Assembly: GCA_031769625.1 (NCBI GenBank)
Contig: JAUIMM010000637.1
Location: forward strand, 1,837,501-1,901,500
DNA: 64,000 nt
Direction: 5' to 3'
From: Taudactylus pleione
Taxonomy: Eukaryota > Chordata > Amphibia > Anura > Myobatrachidae
Shown here: one piece after another, positions 33,922 through 43,810 of the stretch
Numbering within the stretch: position 1 is the stretch's first letter
How the letters are laid out: every line of letters starts with the position of its first letter
Notes under the pieces: generated by a model
Seen by the model: the letters and a program-made list of their open reading frames with translations, nothing else
Told to the model about the DNA's origin: nothing
Database searches by the model: none
Made by a program: the position numbers and the translations under genes

Positions 33922-34451
33922 GGGCCTGATTCAGACCCGCTCGCGGCCGCTATGCGCTCGTGAGCGGGTCGATGTTAGGCCTCTGCACATGCGCACATGC
34001 CGGAGCCGGCTCTGACGTGCGCATGCGCGAGACCCAGCTAGCGGCGAGCGCTCCGTCGCTCCGGGTCTCGCACCAAAAGGGGGCGGTTGTCGATTTTGAT
34101 CGACAGCTCGCACCGTTTTGGAGGCGTGGCGTGGGGGTGGCTTCACAAACGGAGGTGTTCCCATGCGAATGCCTGCCGTTTGTGGGCAGCCCCACTGACA
34201 TCACCAGTGATGTCAGTGGGAGAACTTCCGGCTCTATTAGAGCCAGAAGCTCTATGGGGCTTGCGGCCACGAGACCCTACCACAAGGGTCTCGTCGCAAG
34301 CCCGATGGTCGCGATGGTCTTGAACATCGCAACGATCATCCTTGGCCACTCGCAATAGCTGTGGGTGATAACCCACAGCCATGCGAGTGGCCGGGAGGCC
34401 GCTCAAAAAAAAAAAAACGCCGATTCAGAGTGAGCGCTCTGAATCAGGCCC
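33922..34451 (+). mobile_element. Hairpin-train miniature element, family A copy 7
   Basis: The ends GGGCCTGATTCAGACCCG and CTGAATCAGGCCC flank it, with target duplication ATT. It has second-subfamily hairpins (GAGACCC...GGGTCTC, ACTTCCGGCTCT / AGAGCCAGAAG). A poly(A) run lies near the right end at 34406-34418. The hairpin order is unchanged. Confidence 0.9.
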
Positions 34452-35315
34452 ATTGCATGGTCAGCAGACGCGAATGCGCAATAGCTCAGCCGAACCCTGG
34501 AAACTGAAAGTAAAGTGATCACATTATCAATCCCTTCTACACCTGGTAGGGACGGGCATCTATTGGAGCCCCTGTTCCTTCATGTGCATTTTGCTACATC
34601 ATTTTGATCCATAATTCATTCATGCCGCAATTATGTGGCAATAAGAAATTACAGTTATTGGATATAAAACCTGATAAAAAATGGGCTCCTCAGGACACAC
34701 GTCACCAGCTAGGTGGTCCTAGAGCTAATACCAGCCCAGTTCATTGCATACAGTTGTGATAAAGATGAAGGTATCATCCTCATGAAAAGTATAAGAGGAC
34801 AGACTGTTCATTCGTCATCATAGCATCATAGCAAATATAAAGCATGACCATGAAAATTAACAAAGAAAACAAAAAAAAACAAAGGCTACATCAAAATGGT
34901 CGCAGAATATTCCTAGCCTATAAAAAAAAAATCTGTTCATCAACAACAAGGATCTGTAATAATAAACTGGTAATTCTTCTTGTTCCTGTAAATATTTACT
35001 TGCCGCCAGGAAAATGAATGTGCTTTATAGCCACTGAATTATTTTATCCTATTAGCACAAATACTCTTATTTTTCTCATGTTTGGTTTTGTGTGTTTCTA
35101 CTGCATTAGACAACTAGCGTGACATCTGATCTCCCCACTCTTGTGGTCTTCCCACACGAAGCCCACACGCTGTCTGTCTCCGCTCTAATCTGACAGCAGC
35201 CGGGATATCGTTTTCAGAGCTTCTAATGAATACGCTACAGACATCTCTTCATATCGTGTACCAGGGCTGGTACTGCCATTAAAGTCACCAGGGGCTCCCC
35301 TGGTGGGCCCTCAGA
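34452..35315. other. Intronic sequence, nothing recognised
   Basis: AT-rich with short A-runs (34868-34880, 34921-34930). No supported gene. Confidence 0.3.
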
Positions 35316-35625
35316 CTAAAGCTGGGTACACACTTATACAACTGACTGATCTGGAGATATATCTGTAATGATGGTTGCTTATATGCACTGAACAACCATC
35401 ACTGCCGTCTGGCCGAGGTCCCGCTGGCCGGGGGCTGCATCGTGTACCCCTCCCCGGCGGCCTGTGCAGCAAGTGTACAGGCGGACGTCTGAGCGCCCGA
35501 ACACACAGCATGATGTGCAGATATATCATCTGTACACACTGGCTGACGTGCACACGATATATTGGTTGTCCAATTGAACAGCGGCAGCATTTTGTCATAA
35601 GGAAAATAAGACTTTTGGTCTGAAT
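35316..35625. mobile_element. Family C miniature element, right end degraded
   Basis: It starts TAAAGCTGGGTACACACTTATACAACTG, sharing the first 17 bases with the copy at 20166. CAACCATCACTG / ACACGATATATTGGTTGTCC are partly inverted. The right terminal repeat is replaced by a family A/B-like end (GGTCTGAATCAGAG at 35617). Confidence 0.5.
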
Positions 35626-36632
35626 CAGAGGTGGACGCAGTTTCAGCCGACTGCCTCTTTTACACAACAGCGTTGTGTCTGTATGCAAAGGCCCGCGTCC
35701 GATTCTCAGCCTATTGAGACGCCCACTGGCAGCGGCAGTATTCCGTTGTTGCACGTACTAAGATGCGCCATCGGTCGCCACATTGAAGATTACTTCCCTG
35801 AAATGCCCATGAAAATGACATCCCTCTGTGTGCAATATCAATCAGCATTTTAAGGCCTTATTCAGCAGAGGACACAGCGGCTAACTGCCACTCTGTGTGC
35901 ACACACTGTAATGCCTGCACTGGATCAGCTTTTACGGATTTTCATGCACACGCAGCAGCAGAAAATTGCTTAATTCAGTGTATTGTGTGCAACTCTTAAC
36001 CAGGCCCTTTCCAGGGGTGTATTTATAGTGGGTGCAGGGTGTGTGGTGCACACAGGCCCCATATTTTGAATACTTACCCCTCCGAAGTCCCACATTGGTT
36101 GTAACACTGCACAAAACACTTGGAAAATGGCCGCCGCAGCTAGTTTTCCAACGTTTTGCGTATGCGCAGTAGGGAGATCGTTACCTGCGCATGCGCAGCA
36201 GACTCTGGGCACGGACTACTGCTGCGGTGACGCGGCCGGCCGCCGCGGAGGGAGAGGAGGGGGCCCGTGTGCAATCCCTGTCCGGGGGCCCCCTCCTCCC
36301 TTAATACATGTCTGGACCTTTCTGAGGTACTTTGTGATGTCAGTAGTTCCCATTAAATTATTGGGCTGCATTCCCACGAATATTGGTTCAGCTCACAAAG
36401 TGTCTGTCTCCACAGTAAATTACTGGTGCATTTTACAGCTGATGAGAAGAGCATCCACATCATTGTAACTGTACTATATATTAAAAAGTCTCTGATAAAC
36501 TGCAAAAGAGAAGCTTCTTATTAAGTTCAATTTCCAGCATAAAATCCTGAAGCATTGTCATCCTGAGGGTTCCCATAACCCTAGAACAAAGGGGACTTTA
36601 AATGTACCTGCAAAATGAGTTTCTCACACTGA
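35626..36632. other. Sequence with degraded element pieces
   Basis: AAGGCCTTATTCAGCAGAGG at 35853 resembles another TIR end. A CpG-rich stretch lies at 36125-36300, where GCGCATGCGCAG is repeated. No gene is supported. Confidence 0.3.
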
Positions 36633-37044
36633 TACCTCTTTTCCACCAAAAACCCAGGTCCGACCTGGGTTTTTGGACATGGTTCCAACCCTGGTCAGAC
36701 CCATTTACACTGCACCTTTGATCTGGGTTACTCCCAGGTCAGCCCTGTTCACACTGAACTCAGGTCTGCCCTGCTAAACCTGTGAGGTCATAAAAAGTGG
36801 GAGGTGAATGCTCCACAACCACCAATCAGCTCATTTTAGGCATGACCAAGGTCAGATAACCCGGGTTGCACCGTTTACACTGCACCATTACCTGGGTCCA
36901 TCCTGGGTCCAACCCTGGTAGCTACCTGGGTTGGATTGCAGGGTCACTTGACCCAGGTTATTTTTCAGGGACCCTTTTACACTGAGCTGCGACCCGGGTA
37001 GATCCAGCAAAAACCCAGGTTTTTGCTCTGGTGTAAAAGGGGTA
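36633..37044. mobile_element. TIR miniature element, family D copy 1
   Basis: The ends TACCTCTTTTCCACCAAAAA and GCTCTGGTGTAAAAGGGGTA are inverted repeats, continuing through AACCCAGGT / ACCCAGGTTT. The flanks are TGA on both sides. The interior is rich in CCTGGGT/ACCCAGG words arranged as hairpins (AAAAACCCAGGTC / GACCTGGGTTTTT at 36647-36675). It is non-coding. Confidence 0.85.
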
Positions 37045-38130
37045 TGACAGGACATGAGAGGTAACATACATGCACAGTAATATTGCTGAAGGTGTATGAC
37101 AATACATGCAGACCACTGTGTGGAATAGCCCCTGAAGGTTGCAGGCTTGCAGTTAGATCTCCTTCAGCCACAGGACCCTGATGTCATCCGTTACTATCCA
37201 CATGGATATAGAGTGGGAATAGTAACCTGTGGCAAGCTAAGCGAGCCACTGTGCCTGAAGCGTGGCGAGTGAAGAGAGCCCATGAGAGTACAAATTCCTA
37301 CCATTGGTGGCCGAATACTAGTTGAGACAAAATAGCGCTGTCAGGGCATGGAAACTTACTTTCGCCCCCCCCTCTCCACATCACGTCAGGCTCCTTCAGC
37401 TGAAGGGGAACTGGGCTCAACCATGCATAGAATCTCTGACAAATAAGCTGACTTATTTTTTGTCCATTTAACAATTATTTGCAAGAGAAAATTATTTTTA
37501 TATCTAATGATCTAATATTTAATAGGCTTGTATATGGCAATGCAGTGAAAACACAATACATCTTGCGCTGAAAATTAAGCAGCACCTCGAATCGGAACCC
37601 CTGTAAGTGGGCCCCCAAAAAACAACTTACAATTAAAAAGATTTGAGGGCGCTAGACAGGTACAGAATAAAAAACTGTATCTTTGACACAGAAAGGTCTC
37701 TTAATGAGGTCAAAATATCTTTGATATATTCTGGTTCCTAGGACCTTTAAGAGTGGTTTCTTCTTGTGTAGTTCGGAAGATGCCCCGTACGTGAGTTAGC
37801 TGTGGCTTCCTGGAATTAGACCCTCTCACCAAAAAATCACCCGAAACATGGCCGAATGGCCTCTCGTTAGTAAAACACCAGTTTGTTTATCCTTGATAAA
37901 AAGTTTTTTTCAATTTATAAAATTTGCTCACATCAAATAAAATGGTTACCAATATCCATATACTTCAGTAACACACGAGGCGGCACTCAGAGACTTCAAA
38001 GTGGCCGCCTCATGTGTTACTGAAGTATATTATGTATATTATGGGGTTGCAGACCCCAGAGAAGGACACCAGAGCAAGCTGCTTTCTGCTATACTATATT
38101 TGATAATAAGCCTGGAGTTCCAGGGCAGTA
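37045..38130. other. Intronic sequence with a hairpin
   Basis: At 37962-38035 ACTTCAGTAACACACGAGGC and GCCTCATGTGTTACTGAAGT form a 20-base stem. The surrounding DNA from 37560 may be an unrecognised retroelement tail. No coding motif is seen. Confidence 0.35.
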
Positions 38131-38139
38131 TTGGGATAA

Positions 38140-38179
<40 letters not shown>
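38131..38179. repeat. (AT)n microsatellite
   Basis: A simple AT dinucleotide run, self-complementary. Confidence 0.95.
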
Positions 38180-38180
<1 letters not shown>

Positions 38181-38342
38181 CAAAAAGACCTAAATAAATA
38201 TGGTTGTGGTCAGTGTTCTGCTATAAGAAATACATTACTGCACGTGCCATATCAACAAGCTTATTTCAGAGCCGGCAATGGTCAGTGCATGTAAAATTAT
38301 ACAGGCCCAAATCGTCTTTTACGGGGCTCCCCAGAACCATAC

Positions 38343-38640
38343 CTTGAGTTTTCTTGGGTAATGATGATCGGATTCGCTGCCGTCGTTATTATTATATTGG
38401 GACCTGGACACTTGAGCAGCCGTTCCGAAAGCCGCGCGGTGGAGTATGGTAGTTGTAGTTCTAAGCAACGCCGAGATTTGATTCCTAAAACGAATCCTAA
38501 GCAAAGGGAAACTACGTTTCCCAGAGTGCAGTTCGGTAGGCGCCGCTGTCTGTGTTTGGTCGTCGCCGTGGCGACCAGAAAAAAAAAAACGATAGGCTTA
38601 TGGTTGGTGCTTTAGAACAGAATTTGAGTGTTGGAGTGAG
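38343..38640 (-). promoter_or_regulatory. CFAP99: Candidate CFAP99 promoter and non-coding first exon
   Basis: This block is rich in CpG compared with the surrounding DNA. ACTACGTTTCCCAGAGTGC at 38511-38529 matches the ZNF143/SBS consensus except at central positions. GTCGCCGTGGCGAC at 38562-38575 is a perfect palindrome resembling the RFX X-box (GTNRCC-RGYAAC), typical of ciliary gene promoters. On the minus strand a possible donor GTATGG follows ...AAAACTCAAG at 38343, which would splice to the acceptor at 15616. A plus-strand donor-like site (AACGTAAGT, 38692-38700) leaves open transcription the other way or in both directions. Assignment to CFAP99 is inference. Confidence 0.45.
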
Positions 38641-39011
38641 GTCTTCTGTAATTGGGATAACAGTAAAACTAGAGATAGGTGAAAAACAAAACGTAAGTTA
38701 ATATGTTTCTTAAAATGTCATTTAGTGTAAAATGTGGTGTAATAATAACCAATTATATGGTTATCTTTTATTTACAAAGAGCTGTCATAGTACACATACT
38801 GTAGCGCTGTGGGATTTGGAAATCATGACAAAAATAAAAAATTTTGCGCTAGCCAGCGGGTACATGTGCAGAGATAGCTCACCGTACTTTTTTACCCAGG
38901 ATGTGGATTTTGATACATTCATGTGATAATTAGAATTATCACATTGTGAAAAAAAAAAGGTTATTTTCACTTTCTAAATAGTGCCCTAGGAGGGGTGCGT
39001 GTGAACACTCT
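38641..39011. other. Sequence flanking the candidate promoter
   Basis: No coding frame is supported. A short hairpin TGATAATTAGAATTATCA lies at 38923-38940. Confidence 0.3.
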
Positions 39012-39390
39012 TAAACCCCTTTCAGATCAAAATGCCAGGACACACCCGGGATTTTGAACGCGGGTCCAACCCGGATGCGACCCAGCACAGACCCCTTTCA
39101 GACAGGAGGCTTATTCTCGGTTCGGCCACGTCATTACTCAAGGGTGCAGTGCCGCCACTTAGAGATCGCTGGTTCTTCCTATGCTGTAAATGGGTCCCGG
39201 GTCTGATGATCCAGGTCACCTGTTTACGCTGCACCGCGACCTTAGTAGACACAGGGTTCAGGCCTCGTAATTACCCGGGTTGAAATGCAGGGTCTACCCA
39301 GGTTTTTTATTAAGGACCCTTTCAGACTAAGCAAAATCCCAGTTTGCTGCACGTTCACGTGCAATAACCTGGGATTTAGCTGCTAGCAAA
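39012..39390. mobile_element. TIR miniature element, family D, degraded copy
   Basis: It contains AAACCCCTTTCAGATC, repeated GGGTCC/CCCGGGT words and AATAACCTGGGATTTAGC, as in the copies at 36633 and 39391. The right terminal GTGTAAAAGGGGTA is missing. Confidence 0.5.
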
Positions 39391-40361
39391 TACCCCTTTT
39401 CCACCAAAATTCCGGGTCTGACCCGGAGTTGGAACAGAGGGTCTGATTCAGACCCGGTCGCAAGCGCTGTGCGCTCGCAACCGGGTCGATGGTAGGCCAG
39501 TGCGCATGCGCACGACGGAGCCGGCTCCTTCATGCGCATGCGCGAGACCTGGATAGCGACGGGCACTCCGTCGCTCCGGGTCTCGTACCAAAGGGGGCGT
39601 GCTGTCAATGTTGAGTGACAGCACGCCCCCTTTGGTGGGCGGGCCGGGGCGGTGGGCGGCCCCAGACGGTTCCCACGCCTACCGTCTGGGGCCGGCCCCA
39701 CTGACATCACAAGTGATGACAGTGGGAGAGCTTTTGGCTCTGTTAGAGCCGAAAGCTCTCAGGGGCTTGCGGCAACGAGACCCTACCACAAGGATCTCGT
39801 CACAAGCCCGATGGTCGCGATGGTCTTGACCATCGCGACCATCATCATGGCCGCTCACTATAGCTGTGGGTGGTCACCCACAGCTATGCGAGCGGCCAGG
39901 AGGCTGTTCTGAAAAAAAAAAATGCCTGGTCCTGATTCAGAGCGAGTGCTCTGTCAGAGCGTCCAGCTCTGAATCAGGCCCAGAGTTCCTATCTGGATCA
40001 GACCCAGAATTTAGCCGGCGCCGACTCGGGATTTTCCCGAGTCGGCGCTGCTCACACCGGAGTCGGGTCTTCATAGACCCGGCTTTCAAGTGGACGCTTG
40101 GAGATGACGTCATCTCCAAGCGCCACTGAAGCCGGATCAATCGGCCGGCTAGCAGCGCACTCCAGGTCATCGTGACTCGGAGTACGCTGTTCTCACGGCA
40201 GGGTTTCACGGGCTACGCCCGTCTTAAACCCTGCTATTTACCTGGGTTGGATTGCAGGGTGACTCGACCCAGCGATCCAACCCTCACCCCTTTTACACTA
40301 AGGAGCTACCCGGGTTAACCCTGCAATAACCCGGGATTTAGCTTCGGTGTAAAAGGGGTAT
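39391..40361. mobile_element. TIR miniature element, family D copy 2, split by family A copy 8
   Basis: It starts TACCCCTTTTCCACC and ends GGTGTAAAAGGGGTA. The interior (39982-40160) is a hairpin train: AGCCGGCGCCGACTCGGG / CCCGAGTCGGCGCTGC, GTCGGGTCTTCATAGACCCGGC, and GCTTGGAGATGACGTCATCTCCAAGC. The family A copy at 39439-39981 interrupts the left arm, with AGA duplicated. Confidence 0.75.
39439..39981 (+). mobile_element. Hairpin-train miniature element, family A copy 8
   Basis: The ends GGGTCTGATTCAGACCC and CTGAATCAGGCCC flank it, with target duplication AGA, nested in a family D element. Hairpins follow the standard order. One is GAGCTTTTGGCTCT / AGAGCCGAAAGCTC (one mismatch), which differs on both arms from copy 1. 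A poly(A) run lies at 39913-39921. Confidence 0.9.
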
Positions 40362-40736
40362 AAGACTAGGATCTCCCCTCACCTGCCTAATTTGCCTCTT
40401 CTTGTCCCCCAGTACAACCAGGGACCCAAATCTGCAATCATTGATTGCAGCATTGAAGCTCAGGGTGGAACAACAACCACCTGTGCTTCCTAATGCCATC
40501 ATTACAAGTGCTGCCTCATGTGGCATAAGCGAGTAGTAGTCACTGTGTACTTCTATTTATTTTATATACAGAACTGACATTTTAGATGTACTGGAACATG
40601 GATAGTCAAAGACAAAGCATAGATTTTTTTTTTTTTATGCATTTGTTACTGTGTATCTTTGATTAGTGTATATAGTTTTATTTTCCATTACTGCCCATTG
40701 CCCTGTTTTGCAGTGATTGGGCTTGTCGGGTGTGGA
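40362..40736. other. Intergenic or intronic sequence, nothing recognised
   Basis: A T-run lies at 40626-40636. No supported gene. Confidence 0.3.
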
Positions 40737-41342
40737 TCATTAGGTCTACAGTAAATAGGTAGACAATGTTTGGGTAGACAATGGAAGTTAGACAGGCAAT
40801 AGGTCGACAGGGTCTAAAGTTCGACAGGGTCTGAAGGTCGACACACTAAATGTTGACTGGTAAGAAGGTTGACAGGTACTGAATGTCGACACATATGTGG
40901 TCGACACGGAAATGGTTGACACATATTTTTTTCTAGCCCTAATCTTCCCCCTAACCCTCCCCTTGGTGCCTAACCCTAACCTTCCCTCCTGCTGCCTAAC
41001 CCAAACCGTCAGGATAGGTGCCTGACCCTAACCGTACCTTTTCGTGCCTAACCCTAACCCTATGGTAAGTGCCTAACTCTAACTGTCCCTCCTTGTGCCT
41101 TATCCTAACTGTCGGGGTAAGTGCCTAACCCCACAAAGAATAATAATAAAAAAAGTGTCGACCAATTCTATGTCGACCATATGTGTGTTGACCTAATTAC
41201 ACTGTCGACCTTCAGTACCTATCGACCTTCTTACCAGTCGACTTTTAGTGTGTCGACATTCGGACCCTGTCGACCTTCAGAGGCAGTCTAACTTCCATTG
41301 TCTACCCAAACATTGTCTACCTATTTACTGTAGACCTAATGA
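40737..41342. mobile_element. GTCGAC-type TIR element with telomere-like core, copy 2
   Basis: Long inverted arms of about 190 bases start TCATTAGGTCTACAGTAAAT and end ATTTACTGTAGACCTAATGA. They contain many GTCGAC, GTAGACAATG and AAGGTTGACAGG words, inverted in the right arm. The core (40935-41135) is GTGCCTAACCCTAACC-type. There is no protein frame and no clean target duplication (GATC on the left, GACC on the right). Confidence 0.85.
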
Positions 41343-42084
41343 CCGGCTACCGGGCTGGTCACTTCGGCAGTTTTTGCAATGTATTGATGCCTTTGTTAAA
41401 TGTTCAGTCTGAGATAAGATACAGTAGCTCATTACATAACTGACACTGAAAATCGGGATTGCTTATTCATCTTATTCATATAAAAAGCAAACACACAATA
41501 GCAAATGCTAAACATATCATGGGTCCAGCATGCCCCATTTGTCTTCTATCCATGCAGTGTAGTTCATTTGAATGTTTGGGAAAACTGTGGGTGTATTCAT
41601 CCTGGGAATCAGCAAAGCCTATTGCGTCTGCAGTTTATCATGTGGTGACGACAGCTCAGGATGAATATACCATGGGCACATTTCTGTCCCTGCAGAACAC
41701 TTACAGGACAGAAAGGCTTTTCGGAGATTGTTAAATTAGACCAGACTGCAGTTAGCATACAGGACTATAGGGAAGTGGCTTTTCTGCGATATCTCCTGTG
41801 TTAAATATCCCTGTACCTAATTGGGAGTTATCCATGTGGAGAATATGAAGATCAAGAAGAAAACCTGAAGAAATAGGCACCTTAGTTTGGTCGTTCAAAT
41901 GAACGTACGCACTGGCAGACTCTGGAAATAGGTCACCCAGATTTTCCCGCAGACAGTCATGATCGAGGAACAGAGAATATACAACTCTCATATCACACAT
42001 GTTATCTGAACTAGGCTCATAACATACTGCTTGTAGGGAGTTGGGATGGCTGTGGAGTGTTACCAGTGTTTAAAAAGGGATGCG
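41343..42084. other. Sequence without a supported gene
   Basis: I see no array or element end. A 91-codon open frame at 41459-41734 has no recognised motif and no splice context. Confidence 0.3.
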
Positions 42085-42490
42085 GTCATAATACAGACAG
42101 CGGGGATTCCGCCGGTCAGAATGCTGGCGTCGGAATCCCGACACCTGTCAGAATCCCGACACCTGTCAGAATCCCGGCACCGGCATCCCGACGGCCGACA
42201 TCCCGGAGGTAAGTAGCGCCCTTAGGGGGAGGGTTAGGGGTTAGGTTTAGGCACTAGGGGGAGAGTTAGGGTTAGGCACTAAGGGGGGAGGGTTCGGTTT
42301 AGGGTGCCGGGAGGGAGAGGTTAAGTTTAGGCACAAGGGAGGGAGGTTAGGTTTAAGCATCGGGGAGGGAGGGTTAGGGGTAGGGGGAGGGATAGGATAC
42401 CGACCAACATGTGTCGGTATCCTAACCCTGTCGGGATGCCGGCGTCGGGATTCTGACTACTGGGATCCCGAGCACCGCCATCCCGTACCC
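42085..42490. mobile_element. TIR element with telomere-like core, family T copy 3 (inverted)
   Basis: The arms CGGGGATTCCGCCGGTCAG... GGCATCCCGACGG and TGTCGGGATGCCGGCGTCGGG...GGGATCCCGAGCACCGCCAT are inverted. The core (42215-42395) is the GGGTTAGGG strand of the telomere-like array. CCCGACACCTGTCAGAAT is tandemly duplicated at about 42135-42170. Confidence 0.65.
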
Positions 42491-42529
42491 AACCTTTTGA
42501 AAATTATATTTTTTACAAAACGATCCTCA

Positions 42530-42710
42530 ATATACTAGGGATGTGCAGGCTCGGATAGGTTCGAGTTTGCACGTTGAGTTCGGATTTTTCCCTCCAAACA
42601 AACGGAACTAAGAAAGAGGCTAAACATCATCTTACATGGACGAACATCATCATTCCTGGATATCCATGAGTGATATCATGTAGTGTGTCCCCGGCAGTGG
42701 TGTGCTCATT
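42530..42710. mobile_element. hAT-like element fragment
   Basis: ACTAGGGATGTGCAGGCTCGG resembles the TAGGGGTGTGCACCGG end at 48173. The body (GTTCGAGTTTGCACG, GTTCGGATTTTTCCC) is truncated by the family A insertion at 42711. Confidence 0.4.
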
Positions 42711-43259
42711 GGGTCTCATTCAGACCCGGTCGTTAGATGCAAGCGGTCGCTCTGAATGAGGGCGGATGCTTGCATCTTGAAGTGCGGCTCCTGGTCACTA
42801 GCTAAGCTGTGGGTTACCATCCACAGCTTAGCGACCGACCAGGGTGATGGTCGCAATGGTCAGGACCATCGCGACCATCGGAGCTTGCGACGAGGCCCTA
42901 AGGTTGGGTCTTGGCACTCGCAAGCCCTAGGGAACTTCCTGCTCTCATCGAGCAGGAAGCTCCCCACTGACATCACCGGTGATGTCAGTGGGGCCACCCC
43001 CAAACGGCAAGCGTTTAGTCGGGAACGCCTTCGTTTGGCCGGCCACCCCCCCGGCCCGCCTTCCAAACGGGGCGAGCTGTCAATCAACATCGATAGCTCG
43101 CCCCCTTTGGTGCGAGACCCGGAGCGGCGGAGCGCCCGTCGCTAGCCGGGTCTCGCGCATGCGCACGTCGGAGCCGGCTCCGACGTGCGCATGCCCAGTG
43201 GGCAAACATCGACCCGGTTGCGAGCGCTCAGCGCTTGCGACCGGGTCTGAATGAGGCCC
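42711..43259 (-). mobile_element. Hairpin-train miniature element, family A copy 9
   Basis: The ends GGGTCTCATTCAGACCCGG and GGTCTGAATGAGGCCC flank it, with target duplication ATT. The order is inverted relative to 3162. The central hairpins are CCCACTGACATCACCGGTGA and GGAACTTCCTGCTC / GAGCAGGAAGCTCC, the latter strongly different from copy 1 yet still paired. Confidence 0.9.
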
Positions 43260-43270
43260 ATTATCCTTAA

Positions 43271-43524
43271 TGACATTGGGCACACACACTGAACGATATC
43301 ATCGTTCAGTGCCGGCACCCTCCCTCATCCCCGAACCTGCACATCCTGACAATATCGTCAGGTTGGACAGCAGGTTCGGGAGTTGAGCGATGTTGTCAAC
43401 GACCAGCGGGAGCGTGCATCTCTGGTCGTTGACGGCATATCCACTAGAAAATGATATAATGAACAATAACTATATCGTTATCGTTCAATCGTTCATTATA
43501 TCGTCTAGTGGATACGCAGCTTTA
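43271..43524. mobile_element. Hairpin-train miniature element, C-like
   Basis: Four consecutive hairpins fill the element: 43288-43311 (ACTGAACGAT / ATCGTTCAGT); 43330-43380 (CCCGAACCTGC / GCAGGTTCGGG enclosing CCTGAC / GTCAGG); 43395-43433 (GTCAACGACCA / TGGTCGTTGAC); and 43439-43514 (ATCCACTAGA / TCTAGTGGAT enclosing ATGATATAATGAAC / GTTCATTATATCGT). The right end CGCAGCTTTAG resembles family C. Confidence 0.75.
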
Positions 43525-43810
43525 GTCTGAATGAGTTCATTTGTAAAAAAAACACAGACAGACATTCAATAACAATTGATTATTTTTTTCCAGGTTACTG
43601 CATCTGGAAGATAAGATGAATAAAAAGGGGCTGAGCATTATCTGTTGAAATGGGTCATATTATATGGGCTGGAATTCTAGTAAACTGCATAATACTCACA
43701 TTTTTTAATTTTTAGAATATGATTGCCTTTAATCACTCATCCTAAGACTTTGGCCTACTTAGGATCCTAATTGGACCATTCTCTACAATACTTTAATTGG
43801 TGAAGACATA

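Noticed and set aside
37560..38060. Possible hammerhead ribozyme or Penelope-like tail
   Set aside because: There is a 20-base stem at 37962-38035, but I could not find the conserved CTGATGA and GAAA core, so no ribozyme is claimed.
5490..42400. True interstitial telomere or chromosome-fusion site
   Set aside because: The CCTAACCCTAACC arrays are degenerate, interspersed with other words, bounded by inverted repeats and found at five places, so they belong to mobile elements.
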